Shown here piece by piece: positions 12,735 through 23,030 of a stretch of DNA of 64,000 nucleotides. Origin of the DNA: Siphonodentalium dalli. Taxonomy: Eukaryota; Mollusca; Scaphopoda; Gadilida; Siphonodentaliidae. The notes beneath the pieces are model-generated. The model searched no databases. It was not told the DNA's origin and was given only the letters and a program-made list of their open reading frames with translations. The stretch is from NCBI GenBank assembly GCA_032622095.1, contig CP136064.1, positions 170,882,310 through 170,946,309 on the forward strand, in the 5' to 3' direction. How positions within the stretch are numbered: position 1 is the stretch's first letter; every line of letters starts with the position of its first letter. The position numbers were made by a program, and so were the translations under genes.

Positions 12735-13045
12735 TTTTGAGATATCTCTAATCATTTGAAGATATCCCTAAATATTTAGAGATATCTCCAATTCATTTGG
12801 AGATATCTCCAATCATTTAGAGATATCTCTTGTAGATATCTCCAATTATTTGTAGATATCTCCAATCATTTAGAGATCTCTCCAATTATTTAGAGATATC
12901 TCCAAATCGAATTATGGAGAAGTATTTTATTACAGATAGAATGTCCAAAAAGAACTTAACCTTTAATTAATTAGAGATATCTTCAAATGATTTAGAGATA
13001 TCTTAAATTCATTTGGAGATATCTCTAATTCATTTAGAGATAAGT
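12735..13045. repeat. Minisatellite of GAGATATCTC palindromes
   Basis: A unit of about 24 bp (ATTTAGAGATATCTCCAATC and variants) repeats roughly a dozen times, with a break at 12915-12965. Each unit centres on the palindrome GAGATATCTC or GGAGATATCTCC. Units vary mainly in the A/T linker, while the palindrome is largely kept. Confidence 0.9.
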
Positions 13046-13324
13046 GCAAAAGACGATGGTTTCTTTGGAGTGTTACAGTCAATTTAGTTGAGATTTTCGG
13101 TGATGTTAGTAGAATGCTACATTCCTCCGGTTGACATAGCACCTGAGTACTAAGTAGTTTCATGCACCCGAACAAAAACATAATATGTCTTTAAAGCCAA
13201 TGTTTGAAGCGTGCAAATTTCCAAAACTTTGTTTTAAAGGCCCACTTTATTTTCGAGTCTCCGTTTATTTTTATGTTTACCCATACCATAGTATGGTAAA
13301 CATAGTGTCGTTGTCCGGATTGAC

Positions 13325-14410
13325 CACTCGTCGTCCGTCCGTCCGTCCGTCCGTCCGTCTGTTTGTCCGTATACACTTTACGCATGGTGCGATAACTCAA
13401 ATATTTTCTATCTGATCAGAACCAAATTTTGTATATGAGTTTCTCAGACCAACATACAGATCGAGTTCAAATATGGGTTTGATCCCAGTTTTTTTGTACG
13501 GAGTTATGACCTTTTTTCGACTTAGAATTCACGAATTCTATGATAACTAAAAAATAACTAAACAATTTGTCTGATCAGAACCAAATTTGGTATGTCAGTT
13601 TCTCCACCTAAAATACAGTTCGAGTTCGAATATGGGTTTGATCAGATTATTTTTAATGGAGTTATGGCCCTTTGACATATAATTCATGCATGCTTCGATA
13701 AATCTACCAGTTTTTATCTGATAGGCACCAAATTTGGTATGTGAGTTTGTCAACTCACAATACAGATCGAGTTTGAATATGGGTCAGATTATGTTTTTAA
13801 TACCAGAGTTATGGCCCCTTTTTAACTAAGAATTGAACAGATTTGAGATTTGCTTACAATATATAACCATAGCAGCTTACAATTAATTACCTGTGATATC
13901 AGTAAGAGAGAGGCTTAAGTTAACCTGTATTATTGATAATGAAATCGGATACTCACTGTTGCACATATAAACTGACTTTAATAGCCATCTGTTGTTTATT
14001 GCATTCCATAGTGTGTGGACAGTGTTGTCTCAGGATTTATCAAATCCCACATAGCTCTCTGGTTTAGCCTATCAATGCAGTGTTCAAGTGACATACCTGG
14101 TACAGTCCCCTAATTTAATAGAGTTAAAATTGTTAACCCTGGTCATCAATTTTATGGTTTTCTATATTTTTCATGTAATCATTCTCCTATTATGTCCCCT
14201 TCACTTGTGCGGTATGGATTTTTGTAGTTAAAATGAACCCTTCTCAACATTCCTGATACTTAGTAGAAAATACCTTTCATCTGATATCTCATTTTATTGA
14301 GATGTATGTAAATTTGGTATGTGAGTTTCTCAGCCCAAATACAGATAGAGTTCGAATTTGGGTTTGGTCCATTTTTTTTAAACGGAGTTATGGCTTATGG
14401 ATTTTCGCGT
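13325..14410 (+). repeat. Degenerate ~155-bp tandem repeats led by (CCGT)n
   Basis: A GTCCGTCCGTCC microsatellite (13332-13362) is followed by units carrying CTGATCAGAACCAAATTT, TATGAGTTTCTC, ACAGATCGAGTTC and GGAGTTATG. Unit starts lie near 13413, 13571 and 13720, with a further unit at about 14308. The stretch 13860-14290 has no clear repeat. No coding sequence is supported. Confidence 0.75.
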
Positions 14411-14426
14411 CCAGACTGAAATAGAT

Positions 14427-14485
14427 GATCACTATCGCCAAGGTATGGGTTAAACATCTGCCGATCGTGATCGGCCTCTCGTTTT
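14427..14485 (+). repeat. Conserved ~58-bp motif, copy 1
   Basis: TCGCCAAGGTATGGGTTAAA continues into the hairpin GCCGATCGTGATCGGC and CTCTCGTT. A near-identical copy lies at 48650-48707. It sits at the end of the preceding tandem repeat array. Its function is unknown; it is most likely a conserved transposon tail. Confidence 0.7.
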
Positions 14486-14489
14486 ATAG

Positions 14490-15010
14490 TGACTTGATAT
14501 ACGGTTTTAATAACAATCTATGTCATAAAATATGATTAAAATACTATAATTCATCACTATTTGAAACATCTGTGTCTCAGAAGCTGTCCACAGAGAAATA
14601 GAAAACTGCTGACGACTTCCCTCCTCTGGCACCCAGAATGCAACAGAATTCAAACTTTTTCAATGAAAGGGGAAGAACTCTATCTTTAATATATAGAGTT
14701 ATTCCACCTGCATTGAAAATAATACTGATTTTTACTTCAATCTTGATGACAAACCGCATTGGCAACTCAACAAAAACAACATGTCCACAGTTTATATACA
14801 CCGGATAAGTTGATAATACAATGTTTTGGAGGTTCCTCTTTCAAATGGTATATAATATGGCATATATTGTATATAAAGTAATATGTGGGTTCGAAAATTA
14901 AGTGAGCCTTTAATCCAGTTATTTCGAAGAGAGTTCAAAAAATATTATCTCGTCTACCCACCCCTACCCCAGACAAGTACCTACTAGAGGTACTAACACG
15001 TTGGCTGCTA
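14490..15010. other. Gene-free AT-rich stretch
   Basis: I see no gene or repeat that I can name. Short open frames on the minus strand (14577-14801) have no recognisable domain. Confidence 0.5.
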
Positions 15011-15324
15011 TATCGTGTGGAATACATGCGAAAAGCATCTACCGACATATGGTACTGGATCCAGTTCATTCAAAATATGCAGTGGGAAGCAACATGCTGT
15101 AGTAAATAGTAAATTGTATAACATTTTCCAAGATTTGTATACCAGGTATATACAAGTATATATACCATATCGTGTGGAATACATGCGAAAAGCATCTACC
15201 GACATATGGTACTGGATCCAGTTCATTCAAAATATGCAGTGGGAAGCAACATGCTGTAGGAAATAGTAAATTGTATAACATTTTCCAAGATTTGTATACC
15301 AGTTATATACAAGTATATATACCA
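15011..15324. repeat. Two tandem copies of a 157-bp repeat
   Basis: TATCGTGTGGAATACATGCG begins at 15011 and 15168. The copies are nearly identical to the end at about 15324, where TATACAAGTATATATACC closes each unit. The apparent reading frames in both strands are copies of each other and reflect the duplication, not a gene. Confidence 0.95.
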
Positions 15325-15334
15325 ATTATTTTAC

Positions 15335-15790
15335 TCATTGTAAATATCCATGCCAAATTTCATTAAGATCATATAACCCATGGCGGTGATACTCAGACGG
15401 ACGGACAAAATAAAACATTATATCGATAGGAAGCCAAAGATGATTAACTATAGAACAGAAAATGCAAATTTGCAAACGTCATTGTGCAAAGTTTTGAAAA
15501 ATACTCCTGATGGCGTACACCCATAACTAAATTTCATTCAAATCCGACAACATATGGCTGAGATATACAGTATATATATGTATGGCCGGGCGGACACATA
15601 ACCACTATTTCCAGATGAACAAAGCATGATAACTCTAGAACCGAAAACATACAAGTCATTTATCCCACTTTTAAAAGTACTCCTGATGGCAAACATCCAT
15701 ACCAAATTTCATTCCGATCCGATAACCTACGACTGAGATATATGCCCGCAAAACACAAGACGGACGGGTAGACAAAGCAACCCAGTATAG
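15335..15790 (+). repeat. ~170-bp tandem repeats with AAATTTCATT core
   Basis: Three units carry CCAAATTTCATT or a close variant near 15352, 15527 and 15698. Each is followed by a CTGAGATATA-like or GGTGATACT element and GACGGACGG. It belongs to the same general class of degenerate tandem repeats with GGAC microsatellites seen at 13.3, 34.7, 39.2, 40.2 and 44.5 kb. Confidence 0.7.
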
Positions 15791-15804
15791 AACATCAGCT
15801 TTGT

Positions 15805-16234
15805 TTAACCCTTTCAGTGCCAGGTCCGATTTTTGTATCAACCCATATACCCTGTGCCAATGCATTCTCTTATATATGCGAGTCGACCATAGGTCGCCTC
15901 GCATATATAAGAGAATGCATTGGCCTAACAATTTTTCATCATTTGTTATTATTTTTTACAATATTTTACAATTTTAATAATTTGTTCTTATAATCTTTAA
16001 CAGACTTATTTTGTAGGTTTAGTGCCAGAGAATCTTACGTTTTTCATGGGAATCAAAATTATTACTATGAATACTTGGTGATAGTTTTGAGTTATAACAA
16101 GCCCCTAAGGTTTTATCCAGTTTGTTTTTAAATACGCTATAGCATGCTTAAGCATACCCAAAACAAATTCAACCCAAAAAAAATATTTAATATTCAGGAC
16201 CGATGAGATCGGCCCCTGGCACTGAAAGGGTTAA
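15805..16234. mobile_element. piggyBac-type MITE with TTAA ends
   Basis: The element is flanked by TTAA (15805-15808 and 16231-16234). Its perfect 16-bp terminal inverted repeats read CCCTTTCAGTGCCAGG. TTAA targets with CCCTTT-type ends are characteristic of piggyBac-like elements. It is 430 bp long, non-coding, and contains a long perfect hairpin at 15857-15924. Confidence 0.85.
15857..15924. repeat. Perfect hairpin inside the TTAA MITE
   Basis: A 27-bp arm starting GCCAATGCATTCTCTTATAT is mirrored exactly around a short central loop (TCGACCATAGGTCGC, itself partly palindromic). A diverged copy of the same structure lies at 21310-21475. Confidence 0.9.
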
Positions 16235-16463
16235 ACAATAAAATTTCTATATTGAGCATTACTAGGAACTCCGACAAGTATTTAGATGTCATGCATTAAA
16301 CTAGAAATCCATAGCTGTCATTGCAATTTTGAAATATTGGATTTAGATCATATGTACCAAGTCAATGTACGCATTTATGCACGCAGCATGTAGTAATCAA
16401 CTCATAGACAAATAAATATCCATACAGTCTATACATATATGTAATGTTGTACATTTGATGGCC

Positions 16464-16559
16464 CACACGGCACAATCGTTTCGACGATTCTACGACCAAT
16501 TCCACGATTCTGCGGCTTGACAACCACGGTGCTACGGCGGTTTAACGATTCTGCGACCA
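16464..16559 (+). repeat. 96-bp inverted repeat, left copy
   Basis: It begins CACACGGCACAATCGTTTCG and contains four CGATTCT(A/G)CG-type words. Its reverse complement occurs at 22938-23030 with nearly complete identity. The pair could be the ends of one 6.57-kb transposon or two solo MITE copies. The interior (16560-22937) shows no transposase. Confidence 0.85.
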
Positions 16560-17100
16560 GGCTGATGCGATAAACACGAAAAAAACATTGAGAATTGAAT
16601 AATTCCAGAAATACCGACAGGAATGTACCATATATTATATTTCTATTAGGTACGGCGATCTTCGATTCGATAATCTGTAAAGAGTTCAGCACTAGACAGT
16701 TAGCACAACAATACATAATCTTTGACATAAATAGACCGGTTGTTTTGGTTTTACACACATCACTGTGTGAAATTCGTCTTTAGAGTTGAGAAAATACATA
16801 TAACGTCCTATAAAAATTGAGTGGAAACCAAATAATAACATAGTCATACGTCTTTGTGTGATTTTTCACAACTAATGTTCACCTCAGTTCTGTGATTGAT
16901 GGCGCTGTGTCCATATTTGCGGGGGTATCATCGCACTCAATTGACAACGCCGAGTAGTCAACTATGACAACAACGATTGTGCGACCAGCAATTGAAATTT
17001 CATTAACTCGTGCATGCTCACGAGAAGTTAACTCCACATTTAAAATAATTTTGTTTTGAGTATAATTCCATATTTTGACATCCAGGTATCGGAGATGATA
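16560..17100. other. Gene-free stretch
   Basis: No supported gene. Short open frames on both strands here have no recognisable domain and partly overlap the inverted repeat. Confidence 0.5.
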
Positions 17101-17104
17101 ATAT

Positions 17105-17260
17105 ATACATATATGTATATATAGAGGGAGAGATAGCGAGAGGGTTAGAGGGCAGGGAGGGTGAGAGGGAGAGAGAGAGAGAGAGAGAGATATAGAGAGA
17201 GAGAGAGAGAGAGAGAGTGAGAGAGAGGGAGGAAGGGAGAGAGAGGGGAGGGAGGATATA
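17105..17260. repeat. GA microsatellite
   Basis: Bases 17125-17257 consist mostly of (GA)n interrupted by GGGAGG and TATAGA. The Ser/Leu-rich open frame that it creates on the minus strand is an artefact of the repeat. Confidence 0.95.
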
Positions 17261-18440
17261 TAATCTCTAATGAGTTTATTCGAGCTGATCTTAGCGAGGC
17301 TTGAACCGACTTTAATGGACGAGGTTAATAAATTGCATATAATTGGGACGAATTTGAAATCCACTTGATCACATAACCACATTTTAACAAGGAAAACGAG
17401 CTAAAAAAAAACTGCGATTAAAAAAAATAATATTGATTTCCTTACCACAACATAAGAGGAAGTAAAGACACCGTCGAGCATTTTCAGCTTCTTTTAAGGA
17501 TTTTGATATTTAAAAAAAAGGTATAAACACAGTTAATAAACTCGTTTTATAAAATGTTATATCCCAACATAACTCATTGGGGATCCTCTATATAAATCAT
17601 TATTATCCGTCCTTAATTACCACTATATATTTTCCGTGAATGCGGGCATGTATTTCATGAATATTCATAAATCCATATATGGAATGTACCTCCAGAACTT
17701 TGACATGTAGACTAAATCCGCAATTTTTCTGTTATCTATCCCTTTAATTTTTATTTTGTAAAAAGTGTTGCTTATTATATTTCAGTTTCTGATAACCACA
17801 CCCGCCCCCTTTTTCGAAGAATTTTAACTAATACTTTCATACAAACACCTTTATAAAAGTAACTAAACGATCAATAATTTTTTCGAGGACATCTTTATAT
17901 GTAAGGCCAACCTGGTAATCAGAATATGACTAAAATAACTCATGTTATGGTAGGCTAAGTGGTGACATTTTCGTATGAACAAGTCAATTTTACAGAAATT
18001 ACAAAACCGCTGGGTGCACTAAGAAGGAAAATGTTCAGGTACATGTAAGTTAGGAATTTTGTCATGTTCTAATCTAAGAATGCTCGTTTAGCGACAAATA
18101 TCTTATGTGACTCGGTCTCTATATCTTCACATGTGGGGACCAGTAAATACACAGTACTGTATTGAATCCAGGACATGTGCATTGTATAACGAAGGCACAG
18201 TTCCAAACATTATTGATGCAGCATAATGGGCTTAAACGCAGAACTAAGCTGCCCGATCAGTGACAGATAAGTCGTATACAAATGGAAATTACCGTTCAAC
18301 GAGTCGCACAATCGTCGTTGTCATGGTCGAAGCGGGGCGTTGCCAAATAGTTGACATTTTTACTGCATTTCTGTGTTTAGTTTAATCGAATATTGCGTCA
18401 ACAGAGGTACGAATTTGGCAAATAATACATTTATGCTTAT
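17261..18440. other. Gene-free stretch
   Basis: I see no gene, RNA or clear repeat. The sequence is AT-rich throughout. Confidence 0.45.
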
Positions 18441-18975
18441 CAAAGCTGGGGGTCCTAGAACCATTTGGTTCTTCAGAATTGGGTCTATCGGGAACCAAAC
18501 CAAGAACCAGTTGGTTCCTCATGATTGCGACTATTGAGAACCAAATTTAGAACCATTTGGTTCTTCATTATTTACACCAGCAGAACCAGTTGGTTCTCCA
18601 CGAACGAAAATTTGGTTCTTCGTTGATATAATTGGTTCTTCATGTAGAACCATTTGGTTCTTCGGTAGTAATAATTTGGTTCTTCAACAATAATAATGGT
18701 TCCTCACAGAGAAAATTGAAAAATCAAATTTGGTTTTTCAAGTTTGTCCTCCAGGCGGAACCAATAGGTTCTTCGTGATTAAAATTTGGTTCTTCGTCTC
18801 AAGAACCAAATGGTTCTTCGTTGGTTCTTCCTCAAGAACCAATCCTTGGTTCTTCATTGGTTCCAATTTGGTTCTTCCTTAAGAACCAATTCCCCTTTCT
18901 CACTTCCACCAAGAACCATTCGTTCTTCATTTGGAATAATTTGGTTCCCTGTTGGATACAGCCCCAAGAACCAGT
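18440..18975. repeat. GGTTCTTC / GAAGAACC word array 1
   Basis: GGTTCTT or AAGAACC occurs well over twenty times, often as palindromes such as AGAACCATTTGGTTCTTC. Spacing is irregular (about 15-45 bp). The phrase TTTGTCCTCCAGGCGGAACC near 18743 also appears in the array at 33.6 kb, so the loci share ancestry. Open frames here are repeat-driven. Confidence 0.85.
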
Positions 18976-19254
18976 TGGATATGTAACATATTTTGCATTA
19001 TCAACACTGAAAAAATGCATTTCCTTCTCTGTACAGGTCAATTAGAAGAGTTTTTTTCATAAATATAATCATTTATTCATTAAACTTGAAAATTATTCTA
19101 CATATAGTCAGATGGAAATTTTGGCACAATATTTTTTAGGTATTGAGTATTTTTGGTGTTAAATGGGATATTAATAAGAATTTCAGTCCCTGTAGCAACA
19201 TTTCTAATGGGACGATAAACTTCCGTTATAATTTATTTCCTTATTTGAAATTAT

Positions 19255-19529
19255 CAGGCCTCAAAATAAGGTGCCGGACATTTGCAGAATGAGGGCTCCA
19301 GAGGGTGAATTTAGTAATGCTACCCCGCATAGCGGGCTAACATCACCATATTCACCATCTAGGGACCCCACTATGTTTAGATATTAATCAGCTATTGAGA
19401 ACTACCTTCAGAAGGAGGTCCTCAGAGGGTGAATTTGGTGATGTTAGCCCGCTATGCTGGGTAGCATCACTAAATGCATCTGCTGGAGACCCCATTCTGC
19501 AAATGACCGGCACCTTATTTAGCTGCCTG
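19255..19529. mobile_element. Fully palindromic hAT-type MITE
   Basis: The 275-bp element starts CAGGC and ends GCCTG. Its two halves are near-perfect inverted copies (AATAAGGTGCCGG, TTTGCAGAATG, CATAGCGGGCTAACATCACC on one arm). Flanks GAAATTAT and GAAATACT match at six of eight bases, as expected for an aged hAT 8-bp duplication. A fragmentary relative lies at about 21735-21830. Confidence 0.75.
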
Positions 19530-21300
19530 GAAATACTACAGACTAGTACCATTTAAATTTTCTCTGGGAGTAGTCAGAATCATCTTGATGCATATTTTCT
19601 GGACGTTTTATAAATATGCGACACGTGTTGACTTCATCCTACGATTTCCTTGTTTTTTCCAATAATATTAATAAATTATTACCCGTTTCAACAACGCCCA
19701 ACAGTTGTTAGAAAATGAACACAGCATCTAGAATAGTATCAAATAGCGACGATGCGATGTGTATACATTAACAACCAATGTCAATCCACAGTAGAAGTGC
19801 AACTACTGATGCAAAATGTCCATTCAGAAAGTCAACAAATGATATGCACAAATTAAACCAGATCTAATTAATTGGGAACTTGACATTCGTGTACACAGAT
19901 TTGAGTGTATATGGTTCCGGAAGATGCCACTCCAAATGAATCCATTTGTTGTTTTCCTCGATAGTTCAGACTTCTCGCAAGAGACTAATAAACAAACGCA
20001 TGCCTCATGTGCGCGAAAACCAGAACATACACATAGCTAGTTCTGAATAGTCCCAGAAAAACAAATAAGGTGGAATATATCAATAGCTCAATTGAATCTT
20101 GATATTTCACTTTGCAACATAGTACTAGTAGTCGTGTCATATATCACAAAGACCATATATACAAATCATGAATATGCCAATAGTGCGAATTAGCTTATTG
20201 AGCCACACAGTTGCACCAAATAGTGAGATTTGAGAAAACAAAACGTTTGTATTTGTATGACAACTGGTAAGATATTCTGAAGTCGCCCTCAGCATTCACA
20301 TTCCTTGACGTTTTAATAGAAAGAATGGGACTTTATCTGACTATTCTGGTAACAATGCTGATCCACAGTTTCATAGCTGACAGGTTTAGAGCAGGGAATG
20401 TAAAAGTGTTTCTCATCCTTATTTCGAAGGTCATGCACATTGTCGTTCATTCTTATTTTGAATATCAGAGTTCTCAGTTAACATGGTTTCATCTGACCTC
20501 TCTGCATTTAGATTCCAACTACATTCCTATGTGAATCTTCAGAATGAAATTGTCTACTAAATATATTTTCGTCAATCATCTCGAATGGACACACATCACA
20601 TTTGAAGACAGCTCCGCTAGATGGGCGATATCTTTCCAAAATGACATCTCAATGAAACAGATCGCCGGCACACATAGTCACAAAAGTTACGTAATTTGAC
20701 ACGGTTCTTGTCTATATGCAGCAACTGATGACGTTTCAGGGATAACCGGTCTTTGAAACTGACTGACACGTTGGACATCTACAAATAAAAAATAACATCT
20801 CATTAAAGGACTCAGGCCTTAAACGTAAATGGCTCATTCGAACTGCCAAATTTGTTCCTACGATAGGTCGAAAGTAAACAAACTATTGATGCACCGGCTT
20901 CATATGCTCTGAAAAACACTTTCCCAAAGTCACAGCCATTTCTCAGCCATTTTCAACTTTCGCCAGAAGTAAGATAAACGCTCTTTATTGCTACCATATC
21001 AGGAGTAGAGTACGATGGAACGTTCTTTTTTGTTCCATTTCTTGTAAATGGCTGTTTTGTGTTTGGGACTCTAACACGGTATTCACAGACTCACAGTTGT
21101 ATTTGTCATTACTTCAATGCGTCTTTTTGGGGTTACAAAATGTTCGTAGAAAGGTAGTTAAGATATTTATCGAACTATTTCGATACTTGGAAAAATTCTG
21201 AAGCTAATAATATTATTTCTATCATGGAGCACAAACCGCGAGGTGGCTTCAATATCCCTTCCATGATGGGATCGGCACAGCAGATGCAGAATTAAAGATC
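19530..21300. other. Gene-free stretch
   Basis: No supported gene. A 69-codon open frame at 20325-20534 with hydrophobic N-terminus has no neighbours, motifs or splice context that would support it. Confidence 0.45.
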
Positions 21301-21309
21301 ACGTGACAG

Positions 21310-21513
21310 GAAATCTCTTATATATGCGAGTCTCCCATAGGCAGCCTCGCATATACCAGAGAATGCACTGGCTTATAGTCATGGTAAATATTGTTAAGAT
21401 CATGCATTCTCTTAATATGCATCCCATATGAGAGACTCACATCTATATAAGAGAATGCATTGGCACACATGGTTTTCGCAAAATTTTAGGAAGCTCCAGC
21501 CAAGGAAGGGTTA
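21310..21513. mobile_element. Decayed relative of the TTAA MITE
   Basis: Two hairpins made of CTCTTATATATGCGAG and AGAGAATGCATTGG words repeat the core of the 15.8-kb MITE. The copy ends AAGGAAGGGTTAA at 21513, which resembles the right TIR and TTAA. The left end is not recognisable. Confidence 0.55.
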
Positions 21514-22144
21514 ATAAAAGGCCACAAGTTCCCAAATAAGGTGGCTTTGTTTGACAATGTATTTTCGTCTGATTAATCCACATAGTAAATTTGAAAGGTA
21601 TCGGATGAACATAATTTGAGTTAACATCCAGACAACAAAATAATCATCAAATTCTACATGTACTCGTCAGTGATTATTTAGTACAGAAAGGGATTAATGA
21701 CTGTATATTCGCTGGCGAGCAATATTGTGTATGTTATTTGCAGAACGAGGTCCCCAGATCATGAATTTAGTGACACTATCATGCCCAGCAGGCTAGCATC
21801 ACCAAATTCACAATCTGAGAACTTCAATCAGCTTAAGCCTCAACTGCTATGGGAGACCTAGGATCCCATTGACGTTCCCCAGTTGAAGTTGGTGATGTTC
21901 ACCCATTAGTTACTTTGATTATGCATTTTATCTTCTGCAAATTAGGGGATATAGAAATTTCTAAGAAGGAAAAAAGTAACTAAAATCAATGTTAATTTGA
22001 GACTACAGATATTTCCAAAATGAGGCCTAAGCAGAATGATAATACTATCGGTGCTAATATGTCGATGAATTACTGTTCTGAGGCCAGTCAGAGTGATAAG
22101 TTTATGCCTTGAATTTTGGTTTCACTTAAGTTCAGTTTAGCATA

Positions 22145-22775
22145 GAAATTTGGTTCTTCGTTTAGTTCTTCAAAACGCGTGAGTCAGTGTTCTAGAGAGC
22201 GCGAAGAACCAAATCCCCATAATATCGGTTCTTGGCGACGTGAAGAACTGTAGAGAACGCCCTCTAAAGTGGTAATAATAGTAAATACCGTAAATTAAGT
22301 GACATAGATCTACAATCTGAAAGCTTTCAAGTTTACTTTAATTAGGTGTTATTTAAATTCAACTGAGATTATTTTACAAAACATCCGACATCCTAAATAT
22401 AAATTAAGATAACTAATATAATCACCTTCAAAAGTAGCAACACGTGCTGTCAACTGGCAGTCTGGCACTCGATCAACCATTGCTCCACATCGCCAGCACT
22501 CCACATGGCCGGTTCATTTTCGATTCTGTCGGATTTTGTTCCATCGCCTCTCACAAAAATCAGCGATCGAAAAACTCAAAACGAGGTCGTAGTTCTGTTC
22601 CATTTGGCGACACGCATTTATTACGAACCGCAACTCATGTTATACAAAATTGGTTCTTCATTTGGTTCTTCAAAACGCGCAAGTCAATGTTCGGTTATAG
22701 AGAGCGCGAAGAACCAAATCCCCATAATATCGGTTCTTGAAGGCGCGAAGAACCGTAGGGTTCTTGACTGTTCTT
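22145..22775. repeat. GGTTCTTC / GAAGAACC word array 2
   Basis: GGTTCTTCG, GAAGAACC and ACGCG..AGTCA..GTTC words occur in two similar blocks (22148-22260 and 22645-22765), both containing GAGAGCGCGAAGAACC and CCCCATAATATCGGTTCTTG. The two blocks flank about 380 bp of unrelated sequence, possibly as ends of one element. Confidence 0.75.
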
Positions 22776-22937
22776 AGAGTGTAGATCTCATCTTCGTATG
22801 TATTCTGTGAGTCAACCTGGTGGACCTGCAAAGTCTACTCTACACGACGAATACAAGAAGAAGCCCACTTTTATCGTCCCAATTCAGTAAAAAGCCCCTT
22901 TATCTAAGTTTGTCATAAAATATCAGGTATAATAATG

Positions 22938-23030
22938 TCGCAGAATCGTTAAACTGCCGTAGCACCGTGGTTGTCAAGCCGCAGAATCGTGGAATTGGTC
23001 GTAGAATCGTCGAAACGATTGTGCCGTGTG
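22938..23030 (-). repeat. 96-bp inverted repeat, right copy
   Basis: This is the reverse complement of 16464-16559, ending CGAAACGATTGTGCCGTGTG. It lies just right of the second GGTTCTTC array. Confidence 0.85.

Noticed and set aside
12735-13045. CRISPR-like array
   Set aside because: Repeats and linkers are both AT-rich and short, linkers are related to each other, and no cas genes are present.
15008-15366. Pairs of similar short proteins on both strands
   Set aside because: They are produced by the 157-bp tandem duplication.
16879-17382. 167-codon Ser/Leu-rich frame
   Set aside because: Its core is the GA microsatellite; the flanking parts have no recognisable features.
18440-18975. GGTTCTTC palindromes as steroid-receptor response elements
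   Set aside because: Half-site AGAACC and spacing differ from the AGAACA-n3-TGTTCT consensus, and the density is far above any known response element.
20325-20534. 69-codon frame with hydrophobic N-terminus
   Set aside because: Looks like a signal peptide by chance; no support from context.
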